Assembly (NCBI RefSeq): GCF_000308775.1
Contig: NZ_BAGJ01000058.1
Span: forward strand, 1 to 59,323
DNA: 59,323 bases
Source: Nocardia testacea NBRC 100365
Lineage (GTDB): Bacteria; Actinomycetota; Actinomycetes; Mycobacteriales; Mycobacteriaceae
Direction of reading: 5' to 3'
The notes under the pieces were generated by a model. That model did not search any database. It was not told the origin of the DNA and saw only the letters and a list, made by a program, of their open reading frames with translations. This document shows, in pieces, positions 35,849-44,329 of the stretch (position 1 is the first letter of the stretch; each line of letters begins with the position of its first letter). A program made the position numbers and the translations under genes.

Positions 35849-37438
35849 ATGTACGAATCGGTGCCGGCGGCCTCGGCGGTGGCGGCGAGCCGGAAGCAGT
35901 TACTGGCTCCGGCGCTGGCCCTGGGAATCTCGGTCACGCTGGGGATCGGGCTGCTGGCCGCCGCCATTCTGTCGGTCGCGCCGGCGGACCGGATGGTCAC
36001 GGCCGTATGGGTCTCGATCGCGGTGGTGGCGGCGTGTACCGCCGTCGCCACCGCCGTCTACTTCCGCGGCCTGATCACCACCGAGCAGCGCCGCGCGGCC
36101 GAAGCGCTGGACCTGCTCGTGCGCAGCGAGCAGCGGGCCGCGGCCGCCGCACAGGCGGTGGCGGCGGAGAAGGAGATCAGCGCGTCCAGCGAACGCCGCC
36201 GGTTGGCGGCCATCGCGGCGCTGGCCAATGCCGCCGGCCGGATGCAGGCCATGACCACCAGCATGCTGGCGAATCTGCAGGAGTTGGAACACCGGTATGC
36301 CGATCAGGCGGTGCTCACCGATCTGCTGAAAATGGACCACGCCACAGCTCAGGCCGGACGACTCGCCGACAGCATCGCCATCCTCAGCGGCGCCCGCACC
36401 GGCCGGCGCTGGGCCAAACCGATTGTGATGGAACGGGTCCTGCGGGCCGCGATCGGGCGAGTCGGCGGATACCAGCGGGTGCGGCTGCGGGCGATCGTCG
36501 ATATCGCCATCGCCGGCCATGCGGCCGAGGGCGTGATCCACGCACTGGCCGAACTCGTCGACAATGCCTGCCGGTTCTCCCCGCCCACCACCGAGGTGCA
36601 CATCTACGCCGCGGAGATCCCGGCCGGTCTGGTGGTGACCATCGAGGACAGCGGCCTGGTGATGAGCGAATCGTCGCTGCAGCGTGCGCAGCTCACCGTC
36701 TCTGGTGCCGAAGGAGACGCGGCGGAGGGGCTCTCCTCGCTCAACGGCACCCGGTTCGGTCTCGCGGTCGTGGGGCGACTGGCGCGCAAACACGGCCTCA
36801 CCGTCAGCTATCGGCCCTCCGCGATAGGCGGGACCGCGGCGGTCGTCATGATCCCGCGCGAGCTCACCGCCCGGATCGAGCCACCGGCCACCCCGGCCCT
36901 GCCGACCGGGCATTCGGCAGGTCAGGCCATACTTCCGCCCGGTGCGGGGGACGCACTCGATTCCGGGCCGTTCGCCGTGGTGCCCGAGACCGGCGCGCGG
37001 TACCGTGCCGCCCCGGCGGAAGCCGCCGGCGCCGAGGCGGACCGTTCCCGGTCCGGCTCCGCGAATACGTCGGCGCAGTACGCGTCGGGCCGGCACAGCG
37101 TCCCGCAGCACGGTTTCGGCGAATTCTCCGCGGTGGCCGGGGCCGAGTCCGACGCGACCACGACCAGCGTCCTGCCCAAGCGGCGCCGGGGCAGCACCCT
37201 GGCCGCCGCGCATCCGGAAGGTCTACCCGAGACCGACTCCTTCGAGGGTGCCGCCGCGCACGACACGGCCCCGAAACACCGGTCGTCGGCGTCGTCGCTG
37301 GCTGCCTTTCAACGGGCGGTCACCGGCCGTGCCGGAGAGGAGGCCCAGCCGTTCGGCGGACCGATCCTGTCGCCCGGCAGCGGCGCCGCGCGACCGTCCC
37401 GTCACTCCATGACAACCGACTGGGAGAACGATCGATGA
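35849..37438 (+). CDS. Conservon histidine-kinase-like membrane protein (CvnA type), 529 aa
   Basis: Two N-terminal transmembrane helices (about 18-43 and 50-70), a coiled-coil/HAMP-like linker rich in Ala-Glu-Arg, and an HATPase domain: N box ALAELVDNACRFSPP, G1 VTIEDSGLVM, G2-like RFGLAVVGRLARKHG. No phospho-acceptor H box is evident. A long disordered Ser/Ala/Pro C-terminus follows. With the next three genes it forms the four-gene conservon described in Streptomyces, thought to act as a membrane-bound G-protein-like complex. The stop overlaps the next ATG (ATGA). Confidence 0.9.
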   Translation: MYESVPAASAVAASRKQLLAPALALGISVTLGIGLLAAAILSVAPADRMVTAVWVSIAVVAACTAVATAVYFRGLITTEQRRAAEALDLLVRSEQRAAAAAQAVAAEKEISASSERRRLAAIAALANAAGRMQAMTTSMLANLQELEHRYADQAVLTDLLKMDHATAQAGRLADSIAILSGARTGRRWAKPIVMERVLRAAIGRVGGYQRVRLRAIVDIAIAGHAAEGVIHALAELVDNACRFSPPTTEVHIYAAEIPAGLVVTIEDSGLVMSESSLQRAQLTVSGAEGDAAEGLSSLNGTRFGLAVVGRLARKHGLTVSYRPSAIGGTAAVVMIPRELTARIEPPATPALPTGHSAGQAILPPGAGDALDSGPFAVVPETGARYRAAPAEAAGAEADRSRSGSANTSAQYASGRHSVPQHGFGEFSAVAGAESDATTTSVLPKRRRGSTLAAAHPEGLPETDSFEGAAAHDTAPKHRSSASSLAAFQRAVTGRAGEEAQPFGGPILSPGSGAARPSRHSMTTDWENDR

Positions 37439-37854
37439 CGATGACATCGGATCCAGCGCAACTGGATTGGCTGTTGCAGCGGCTGCTGAGCGAGACCGCC
37501 GGGGCGCGGCACGCGGTGCTGCTGGCCGCGGACGGTATCCAGATGTGCCATACCGCGGGACTGTCCATGGACCAGGCCGACCGGCTCGCCGCGATCGCCT
37601 CCGGCGTGCAGGCCCTGGCGGGTAGCGCCTCGGCCGAGTTCGGGAACGGCCGCGGCGGGGTCCGCCAGTCGATGACCGAGTTCTACGGCGGCATCCTGTT
37701 CATCGTCGGCGCCGGCGCAGGCGCCCAGATCGCGGTGCTGGCCGACGACGACGCCGACGCCGGCCTGGTCGGCGCCCAGATGGCGGCGCTGATCGAGCAG
37801 GTCGGGGAGTATCTGTCCGCGCCGCCGCGAGGGAGCCGAGCGAGGCTGCTGTGA
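37435..37854 (+). CDS. Roadblock/LC7 domain protein (CvnB type), 139 aa
   Basis: A single roadblock/LC7 domain: LDWLLQRLLSETAGARHAVLLAADGIQMCHT, ADRLAAIASGVQALAGSAS and GGILFIVGAGAGAQIAVLADDDADAGLVGAQM. Such proteins regulate small GTPases as GAP-like partners. It is the second gene of the conservon, coupled on both sides by 4-bp overlaps. Confidence 0.9.
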   Translation: MTMTSDPAQLDWLLQRLLSETAGARHAVLLAADGIQMCHTAGLSMDQADRLAAIASGVQALAGSASAEFGNGRGGVRQSMTEFYGGILFIVGAGAGAQIAVLADDDADAGLVGAQMAALIEQVGEYLSAPPRGSRARLL

Positions 37855-38210
37855 ACCGCCCCGGCCGCGACGACGAACCCGACCGTTTCTATACGCTCAC
37901 CGGTGGTCGCGCCGCCCCCACCACCGACGAATTCGATCCGGTGACCCTGGTGGTCAGTGAATGCGCGCCCGCGGCGGCCATGCAGTACGAACACGCGGCG
38001 ATCCTGTCCATGTGCCTGCAGCCCACCGCGGTGGTGGAGATCGCGGCCGAGCTCCGGCTGCCGATCGGTATCGCGACGGTTCTGGTCGCGGATCTGCTGC
38101 ACGCAGGCAAAGTCACCGTTCGCCACCCCGAACTCGATACGGGCCCTTACGGTGACACGTTCGACATCGACATGCTCGAGAAGGTGCTAGTTGGACTCCG
38201 TAGCCTATGA
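37851..38210 (+). CDS. DUF742 protein (CvnC type), 119 aa
   Basis: The DUF742 pattern is RFYTLTGGRAAPTTDEFDPVTLV near the N-terminus (quoted in part), then a winged-helix-like AILSMCLQPTAVVEIAAELRLPIGIATVLVADLLHAG and the ending EKVLVGLRSL. It is the third conservon component, always placed between roadblock and GTPase genes. Its end overlaps the start of the GTPase gene by 20 bp. Confidence 0.9.
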   Translation: MNRPGRDDEPDRFYTLTGGRAAPTTDEFDPVTLVVSECAPAAAMQYEHAAILSMCLQPTAVVEIAAELRLPIGIATVLVADLLHAGKVTVRHPELDTGPYGDTFDIDMLEKVLVGLRSL

Positions 38211-38820
38211 CGACCGCCCCACGCGCGCCCGGGCGCCACTGCGCAGTTCGGTGCGGCACGCCCTGAAGATCGTCGTCGTCGGCGGCTTCGGCGTCGGGAA
38301 GACGACCATGGTCCGCGCGGTGAGCGAGATCCAGCCGCTGGACACCGAGGCGGTGATGACCAACGCCGGTGTGGGGGTGGACGATCTGGCGGGAGTGACC
38401 GGGAAATCGACCACCACCGTCGCCTTCGACTTCGGCCGGATCGGCCTCACCGACGAATACGTGCTGTACGTGTTCGGCGCGCCCGGTCAGGAACGGTTCT
38501 GGTTCCTGTGGGACCGGTTGTTCACCGGGGCCCTGGGGGCGGTGGTGCTCGTCGATCCGCGCCGGATCAGCGATTCGTGGTACGCGATCGATCGATTGGA
38601 ATACCAGGGCACCCCGTTCGTGGTGGCCTGCAATTCCTTCGAGCCGATTCCGCCGGCGCCGGACGAGGTCCGCGACGCTCTCGACCTCGATCCGCACGTG
38701 CCGCTGTTCACCTGTGACGCGCGCTCGCGGGAGTCGAGCAAGAAGGTGTTGATCGGTCTCGTCGAACACCTCATCGAGCGGCAGACCCCGCCCGTGGCGA
38801 CAGCGGAGGCCCGATCGTGA
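38191..38820 (+). CDS. Conservon small GTPase (CvnD type), 209 aa
   Basis: A Ras-like ATP/GTP-binding protein. G1 is VVVGGFGVGKTTMVRAVSE and G3 is FGAPGQERFWFLW; the G4 position reads ACNSFE instead of NKxD, as in many Cvn/MglA-like actinobacterial GTPases. The start is TTG at 38191, inside the DUF742 gene. It is the fourth component of the conservon, followed at once by two P450 genes, an arrangement also known from Streptomyces conservons. Confidence 0.9.
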   Translation: MDSVAYDDRPTRARAPLRSSVRHALKIVVVGGFGVGKTTMVRAVSEIQPLDTEAVMTNAGVGVDDLAGVTGKSTTTVAFDFGRIGLTDEYVLYVFGAPGQERFWFLWDRLFTGALGAVVLVDPRRISDSWYAIDRLEYQGTPFVVACNSFEPIPPAPDEVRDALDLDPHVPLFTCDARSRESSKKVLIGLVEHLIERQTPPVATAEARS

Positions 38821-40100
38821 CCCGTCTCGAGTACAACACCGGGATGTCGCCGGGCGGTTGCCCGGTCGCCCCGAGCGGAGCGGTCACGCTGGACGGCCCC
38901 GGTTTCCACGCCGATCCCGCCCTTCTCTATACGCGGATGCGGTCCGAATTCGGGCCGGTCGTCGCGGTGGAGCTCATCGGCGGTATCCCGGCCTGGCTGG
39001 TGATCGGTTATCGGGAACTACACCAGGTCACCACGGACGGTTTGCTGTTCCCCCGGGATTCGAGCCTGTGGAACCAGTGGCCGGTGATCACCCCGGATTG
39101 GCCGCTGCTGCCCATGGTCGGCCGGCCGCAGCCGGGGATCTATTTCACCGCCGGTGCCGCGCACGCGCGGCATGTGAGCCTGGTGGAACCGGCCCTGGAA
39201 TCGGTGGACCCGTTCGCCTTGCGGACCGCCTGCGAACAACTCGCGGACGGGCTGATCGACCGTTTCTGCGGTCGCGGTTACGCCGATGTGGTCACCGAAT
39301 TCGCCGAGCTGCTCCCGGTACTGACGCTGGCGTGGATCATGGGCGTGCCGGAATCCGACGGCCCATATCTGGCACAGACCATGCAGACATTGTGCGACGG
39401 CGGCCCGGAGGCGCCCGCGGCCTACCAGCGGTTCGCCGAGTACATGCAGCAACTTCTGGTGCAGAAGAAGGCTGCCCCCGGGCAGGATCTGGTGTCGCGG
39501 ATGCTGGCGCATCGCGAACCGTTCGCCGACGAGGAATACGTCCTGAACATGCAGTCGGTGATGGCCGCGGGTCATCTGCCGACCGCCGACTGGATCGGTA
39601 ACTCGATCCGGCTCATGCTCGTCGACGACCGGTTCGCCGCCGCGTTCGGCGCCGCCCGGCACAGTATCGGCCAGGCCATGACCGAAGTGCTGTGGGAGGA
39701 CACCCCCACTCAGATCCTGGCCGGGCGCTGGGTGTCGCGCGATACCCGGCTCGGTGAAGCCCTGGTGCGTCGCGGCGATATGTTGCTGCTGGGTCTGGCC
39801 GCCGCGAACGCGGATCCGCATATCCGGCAGTACTCCGGCGACGGCGCCGAACCCGCCCACTCCGGCAATGCCGCGCATTTCGCCTTCGGTCACGGCGAAT
39901 ACCGCTGCCCCTATCCGGCACAGCAGATAGCCGAGATCATCGCGCGGACCGGGATCGAGGTGCTGCTCGACCGGCTGCCCGATCTGGACCTCGCGGTCCC
40001 GGTCGAGTCCCTGGTTCGGCGGCCTTCTCCTTTCCTGCGCGGATTCACCGCGTTACCGGTCGATTTCACCCCTGTTCCAGCCGTTGGAGGTGGCTCTTGA
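38817..40100 (+). CDS. Cytochrome P450-like protein with degenerate motifs (conservon), 427 aa
   Basis: A P450-fold protein of the CYP105/107-like length. The I-helix reads AGHLPT (251-256), lacking the usual acid. The ExxR motif reads EVLW (290-293), with Trp for the invariant Arg. The heme loop is FGHGEYRC (357-364) followed by Pro-Tyr, so the Cys ligand is kept but the CxG glycine and the preceding His are lost. Heme binding may survive, but classical monooxygenase chemistry is doubtful; a sensor role in the conservon is an alternative. Coupled to the GTPase gene (GTGA) and to the next P450. Confidence 0.85.
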   Translation: MTRLEYNTGMSPGGCPVAPSGAVTLDGPGFHADPALLYTRMRSEFGPVVAVELIGGIPAWLVIGYRELHQVTTDGLLFPRDSSLWNQWPVITPDWPLLPMVGRPQPGIYFTAGAAHARHVSLVEPALESVDPFALRTACEQLADGLIDRFCGRGYADVVTEFAELLPVLTLAWIMGVPESDGPYLAQTMQTLCDGGPEAPAAYQRFAEYMQQLLVQKKAAPGQDLVSRMLAHREPFADEEYVLNMQSVMAAGHLPTADWIGNSIRLMLVDDRFAAAFGAARHSIGQAMTEVLWEDTPTQILAGRWVSRDTRLGEALVRRGDMLLLGLAAANADPHIRQYSGDGAEPAHSGNAAHFAFGHGEYRCPYPAQQIAEIIARTGIEVLLDRLPDLDLAVPVESLVRRPSPFLRGFTALPVDFTPVPAVGGGS

Positions 40101-41335
40101 GCCAGCAATGCCCGCGCAGCGCGGCCCTGACAATCGACCCGATGGTCGCCGATCTCGCGGGGGAGACCCGCACCCTGACCGAGGGTCCGGCGCTCACCCG
40201 GATCGAACTGCTCGGTGCGCCCGCCTGGACCGTCACCCGGCACAATCTGGCCCGGCAACTGCTCACCGACACCCGCCTGGTGAAGGACCACACGCAGTGG
40301 AATCTGTGGCAGTCCGGCGCGGTGACCCGGGAGTGGCCGTTGATCGGCATGATCGACGCCGGGCGCTCCATGTTCACGGTGGACGGCGCCGAACACCGCC
40401 GGCTGCGGATCAAGACCACCCGGGCGCTGGCGCCGCGCCGGCTGGGCGCGCTGCGACCGAAGATCGAGCAGTTCACCGCCGAACTCCTCGACGACCTGGC
40501 CGCCGCGGGCACGGGGAACGAGGTGGTCGATCTCAAGCAGATCTTCGCCTATCCGCTGCCGATGCGGGTGGTCAGTGAGCTGATGGGTGTTCCGCGCTCC
40601 GATCACACCATGCTGCTGGAGTCCTACAAGGCCTTCTTCTCCCTGCTCACCCCGCACGAGGAACGGATGCGGGTCTTCGCCGAACTCGACGACTACTACA
40701 CCGCTCTGATCAAGGAGAAGACCGCCCGGCCCGCCGATGACCTGACTTCGGATTTCATCCACGATGTCGCCGAGGGCGAGACCCCGCTCACCGAGGCGGA
40801 GGTGCACGGCAACCTGAAGGCGCTCGTCGCCGCCGGGCACGAGACCACGGTCAGCCTGATCATCACCACCGTTCGTGCGCTGCTCGGTCACCCGGAACAG
40901 CTGGCGGCGATCCGCTCCGGCGACCGCGCCTGGGAGGAGGCGATCGAGGAGACGTTGCGCTGGGACGGCCCGGTCATCCACCTGCTGATGCGCTTCGCGA
41001 CCGAGGACATCACCGTCGACGGCTGCACCATCGAGAAAGGTGACGGCGTCGTCATGTCCTATCGAGCGATCGGCCGGGACCGGTCCCTGCACGGCGAGGA
41101 CGCCGGCATCTACGACATCACCCGCCCCACCGCCAACCGCAACATCTCCTTCGGCTACGGCCCGCATATCTGCCCCGGCGCGGCCCTGGCCCGGCTCGAG
41201 GCGTCCATCGCCGTGCCCGCGCTGTTCGACCGATTCCCGGACCTGCGGTGCGCCATGCCGCTGAGCGAGATCGGCAACCTGCCCGTCCTCACCCAGAACG
41301 ATCCGGCGGCCTTCCCCGTCCGGCTGGGGAACTAG
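40097..41335 (+). CDS. Cytochrome P450 (conservon), 412 aa
   Basis: All canonical motifs are present: I-helix AGHETT (246-251), EETLR (284-288) and heme loop FGYGPHICPG (352-361, ligand Cys359). No membrane anchor, so it is a soluble bacterial P450 needing ferredoxin and reductase; the ferredoxin-reductase fusion at 10980 is a possible but unproven donor. TTG start at 40097 overlaps the previous stop (TTGA). It forms a canonical/degenerate pair with the preceding P450-like gene. Confidence 0.93.
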   Translation: MSQQCPRSAALTIDPMVADLAGETRTLTEGPALTRIELLGAPAWTVTRHNLARQLLTDTRLVKDHTQWNLWQSGAVTREWPLIGMIDAGRSMFTVDGAEHRRLRIKTTRALAPRRLGALRPKIEQFTAELLDDLAAAGTGNEVVDLKQIFAYPLPMRVVSELMGVPRSDHTMLLESYKAFFSLLTPHEERMRVFAELDDYYTALIKEKTARPADDLTSDFIHDVAEGETPLTEAEVHGNLKALVAAGHETTVSLIITTVRALLGHPEQLAAIRSGDRAWEEAIEETLRWDGPVIHLLMRFATEDITVDGCTIEKGDGVVMSYRAIGRDRSLHGEDAGIYDITRPTANRNISFGYGPHICPGAALARLEASIAVPALFDRFPDLRCAMPLSEIGNLPVLTQNDPAAFPVRLGN

Positions 41336-41386
41336 CACGCCGGTCGCACCGGGCCTCGACCGCGGGCGGCTCGGCTGTCGAGCGGA

Positions 41387-42307
41387 TTACGCCGAGGTCG
41401 TGGTGGACTCCACGGGGGTGTCCGCGGTTCGGTGGAGTGCGTCGAGCAGATGGCGCAGGGCCGGCCCGGGCGGGCCCGGAGCGACGGCCAGCGATGTCGT
41501 CACCGAGAGATCGGTGAGGGGCCGGATCGCTATCCGGTGGACGGTCGGCAACGTGGCCACCTCGTAGAACACCGTCCACGAGGGCGGACCCGCGGCGATA
41601 TCGGCGAGGGTCTGCTGCAGGGTGGTGAAGGGCGGCCCCACGGGTGGGTCGATACCCGCGGCCGCGCATGCTTCGGTGATCAGATCATGGAAAGGCGGGT
41701 TGGCCGCCCGGGCGGCCAGGCGCAGCGGCAGGTGCCCGAGCCGGTCGAGCCGCAACCGGGGTGCGGCGGCGAGCGGATGGTCGGCCGGTAGCGCGACATA
41801 CAGCGGATCCGTCCACACCTCGAGTGCCTCGAGTCCGGCGGAGGGGCGCAGGGCCCGCACCAGAGCGGCGTCCAGTTCCCCGGCCCGCACCGCGGCGAGT
41901 CGTTCGGCCGGTGCCAGTCGCCGGGGTCGGACCCGAAGGCCCGGTGCGATCGCGGCCAGCGTGTTCAACGCGCGATAGAGACGATCGCCCGGTCCGTGCA
42001 CGGTGCCCAATCGCAGCGTGCCGTCGTCGCCCGCCGCGATATCCTCGGCGACGCGCCGCATCCCCCGTGCGGCCGCGAGTACGGCCCGCGCCTCGTCCAG
42101 CAGTCGTTCGCCGGCCCCGGTGAGCCGGACATGCCGGGTCGATCGGTCGAACAGGAGGATCCCGAATTCTCGCTCCAGCCGTGCGATCTGCTGGCTCACC
42201 GCGGACTGCACGATATTCATCCGCTGGGCCGCCCGGCCGAAGCCGCCCTCCTCGGCGACGGCCACGAAGTACTCGAGCTGCCGCAGTTCCACTGCACCTC
42301 CATCCAT
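41387..42307 (-). CDS. LysR-family transcriptional regulator, 306 aa
   Basis: An N-terminal HTH (LRQLEYFVAVAEEGGFGRAAQRMNIVQSAVSQQIARLE) followed by the periplasmic-binding-protein-like effector domain. It is divergent from the cupin gene with about 90 bp between, the classical LysR arrangement, so the cupin gene is its likely target. A TGATCA palindrome in the gap may be part of the site. ATG at 42307 is taken; a GTG 15 bp downstream is also possible. Confidence 0.92.
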   Translation of the reverse strand: MDGGAVELRQLEYFVAVAEEGGFGRAAQRMNIVQSAVSQQIARLEREFGILLFDRSTRHVRLTGAGERLLDEARAVLAAARGMRRVAEDIAAGDDGTLRLGTVHGPGDRLYRALNTLAAIAPGLRVRPRRLAPAERLAAVRAGELDAALVRALRPSAGLEALEVWTDPLYVALPADHPLAAAPRLRLDRLGHLPLRLAARAANPPFHDLITEACAAAGIDPPVGPPFTTLQQTLADIAAGPPSWTVFYEVATLPTVHRIAIRPLTDLSVTTSLAVAPGPPGPALRHLLDALHRTADTPVESTTTSA

Positions 42308-42399
42308 CTGGATCCGTGATCACTGCCCGGCACAACTGCGTCTGGTTCGCGCTTTCTTCCCGGTGTGCACTGGGAGCGACAGTGAACGAAGGAGACAAG

Positions 42400-42897
42400 A
42401 TGCCACACCGCACCCCCGATGTCCTGGTCGTACCCGCCGAGACCGCGGAAATCGTGGACCTGCCCCACGGAGGGGCCTTCCATCTGCTCGCGGATGCCGT
42501 GGACACCGGCGGCGCACTGGGCGCGAACCGGCTCGCCCTCGGCGCCGGTGCGGACGGGGCCGCACCGCACTATCACGCGCGGTCCACGGAGCTTTTCTAC
42601 GTCCTCGCCGGCACCGCGGAATTCTCTCTCGACGGCACCTCGACGACTGCTCGCGCGGGCAGTCTCGTCGTGGTCCCGCCGGGTGTGCCGCACGCTTTCG
42701 GCGCCGCACCCGGTTCCCCGGTCGATCTGCTCATCGTCCTCACTCCCGGTGTCCAGCGGTTCGAATACTTCCGTCAGCTCGGCCGGATCCAGCACGGCCG
42801 GGCGGACTTCGACAGCCTGCTACCCGAGCAACAGCGCTACGACGTCCACTTCCTGTCCGCGACGACCTGGCGCCAGGCTCCGAGCGCGCCTGCGTAG
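42400..42897 (+). CDS. Cupin-domain protein, 165 aa
   Basis: A single beta-barrel cupin with motif 1 PHYHARSTELFYVLAGTAEFSL (HxH...E) and motif 2 PPGVPHAFGAAPG. This suggests a metal-binding small-molecule enzyme or sensor. ATG at 42400 is supported by GGAG about 6 nt upstream. It is divergent from the LysR gene and 84 bp before recO, which has its own promoter. Confidence 0.88.
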   Translation: MPHRTPDVLVVPAETAEIVDLPHGGAFHLLADAVDTGGALGANRLALGAGADGAAPHYHARSTELFYVLAGTAEFSLDGTSTTARAGSLVVVPPGVPHAFGAAPGSPVDLLIVLTPGVQRFEYFRQLGRIQHGRADFDSLLPEQQRYDVHFLSATTWRQAPSAPA

Positions 42898-42969
42898 CCG
42901 GTGGAGCGGGCGCGCGGTGTGTGCGCGACCCGGCCGGGACGAGGCGAAGCGGCGAGGTCGGGCACATGC

Positions 42970-42981
42970 AAGACTGGGCAC
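42970..42981 (+). promoter_or_regulatory. -10 element AAGACT for a leaderless recO start
   Basis: AAGACT (42970-42975) is 6 nt before the GTG at 42982. It supports the shorter recO start over the upstream in-frame start at 42901. Confidence 0.35.
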
Positions 42982-43800
42982 GTGCGTTTGTACCGTGACC
43001 ATGCCGTCGTGCTGCGCCAGCACAAGCTGGGCGAAGCCGACCGCATCGTCACGCTCCTCACCCGGCAGTACGGTCTCGTGCGCGCCGTGGCCAAGGGGGT
43101 GCGCCGCACCAAATCGAAGTTCGGGGCCCGGCTGGAGCCGTTCGCCTACATCGACGTGCAACTCCATCCCGGCCGCAGCCTCGATATCGTGACCCAGGTC
43201 CACACCGTCGAGGCCAACGCGTCCGCCATCATCGCCGACTACGGCCGCTACACCACCGCCTGCGCCGTACTGGAGACCGCCGAACGCCTGGCCGGTGAGG
43301 AACGCGCCCCCGTCCCCCGCCTGCACACCCTCACCGCGGGCGCGCTGCACGCGATCGCCGAGGGGCAGCGACCCCACGAGTTGATCCTCGACGCCTTCCT
43401 GCTGCGCGCCATGGACTACGCCGGCTGGGCCCCCGCCGTCGACGAATGCGCACGCTGCGCCACCCCCGGCCCGCATCGCGCGTTCCATGTGGGCGCCGGG
43501 GGAGCGGTCTGCGTCCACTGCCGCCCACCCGGCGCCGTCACCCCCGCCCCCGCGGTCTTCGACCATCTGCTGGCACTGCGCCACGGCCGCTGGGACCGCG
43601 TCGAAACCATCCCCGAATCGGCCCGCCGACAGGCCAGCGGACTCATCGCGGCCCACCTGCAATGGCATCTGGAACACAAACTACGCACCCTCCCGCTGGT
43701 GGAGCGCAGCGGTGGAACCCCCCGCCCCGGAGCACCGGCGAACACCGGCGAAGAACTGCGCGGCGCAGACCGGGTTGCCGGTGCGGCGGGCACACGGTAG
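42982..43800 (+). CDS. recO: DNA repair protein RecO
   Basis: 272 aa. The OB-fold N-terminus is VRLYRDHAVVLRQHKLGEADRIVTLLTR (quoted in part), with the family motif VAKGVRRTKSKFGARLEPF. Two CxxC pairs (CARC and CVHC) form the zinc site in the C-terminal half. RecO loads RecA with RecR in gap repair. In M. tuberculosis it directly precedes uppS, as here, though a 529-bp gap with a repeat element separates them. Confidence 0.93.
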   Translation: MRLYRDHAVVLRQHKLGEADRIVTLLTRQYGLVRAVAKGVRRTKSKFGARLEPFAYIDVQLHPGRSLDIVTQVHTVEANASAIIADYGRYTTACAVLETAERLAGEERAPVPRLHTLTAGALHAIAEGQRPHELILDAFLLRAMDYAGWAPAVDECARCATPGPHRAFHVGAGGAVCVHCRPPGAVTPAPAVFDHLLALRHGRWDRVETIPESARRQASGLIAAHLQWHLEHKLRTLPLVERSGGTPRPGAPANTGEELRGADRVAGAAGTR

Positions 43801-43940
43801 TGCTGAATCGGCCCGGCTCGCTCCGCGATGGCCGGCGCCCCCGTCGAGAGAACCGACGACGGCTCACCGGCGAGGTCTACATGCGGACCCGGAGATCGGC
43901 TGCCGACGCAACTGCATGTGTCGAGTGTTGCGAGACACCT

Positions 43941-44080
43941 CCAAGGGTTGAGGCCCGTCTCGCCGTTTCGGCCTCGAAAGCGCCCGCGCCGAAGGCGCAA
44001 GTCTCGAGGCCGAAACGGCGAGACCAAGGGGGCCTCAACCCCGCGCCGCCGCAGGCGGCGCCAAAAAACACAGCACCTTC
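43941..44080 (-). repeat. Structured dispersed repeat, copy 2 (inverted relative to copy 1)
   Basis: The core is a perfect 20-bp inverted repeat: TCTCGCCGTTTCGGCCTCGA (43958-43977) and its complement (44004-44023), enclosing GCGCC-TTC-GGCGC. The outer stem is GGGTTGAGGCCC paired with GGGCCTCAACCC. Then comes the CGCCGC/GCGGCG hairpin, and the element ends in AAACACAGCACCTTC, the complement of the left end of copy 1. Compared with copy 1, three arm positions differ and each is matched by a compensating change in the opposite arm. Confidence 0.85.
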
Positions 44081-44317
44081 ACGAACAAGCCCACAACCCG
44101 CCCTTCCCGCACGGCTCCACATGCCGGCCATTGTGGGTGAGCCCGCCATCTCCCCATCGGAGGTGAGCCCGCCTTCTCGCCTTCTCGAACCGCCACGCCT
44201 ACCTCCCGCCGCCCGCTCCAGCCTTGGCCGGCCGCCCGCCCTGGTCCTTGGAGTGGGCCGACCGCACCGGCATGCACCCCCCGCCCGCCCGGCCGGAAGC
44301 GGAGCCATGAACACAGC

Positions 44318-44329
44318 TAGTCTTTGGAC
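44318..44329 (+). promoter_or_regulatory. -10 element TAGTCT for a leaderless uppS start
   Basis: TAGTCT (44318-44323), 6 nt, then GTG at 44330. It decides the start in favour of GTG 44330 over TTG 44324. Confidence 0.45.

Larger units (their letters stand above)
43801..44329. other. 529-bp intergenic region between recO and uppS, carrying a structured repeat
   Basis: The left and central part contains the second copy of the structured repeat (43941-44080). The rest is GC-rich with no convincing gene. The uppS promoter lies at its right end (TAGTCT at 44318-44323). Confidence 0.5.

Noticed and set aside
35782..37854. 690-codon frame spanning two conservon genes
   Set aside because: Only its last 139 codons, from ATG 37435, are protein-like (roadblock); the rest is a shadow of the kinase-like gene.
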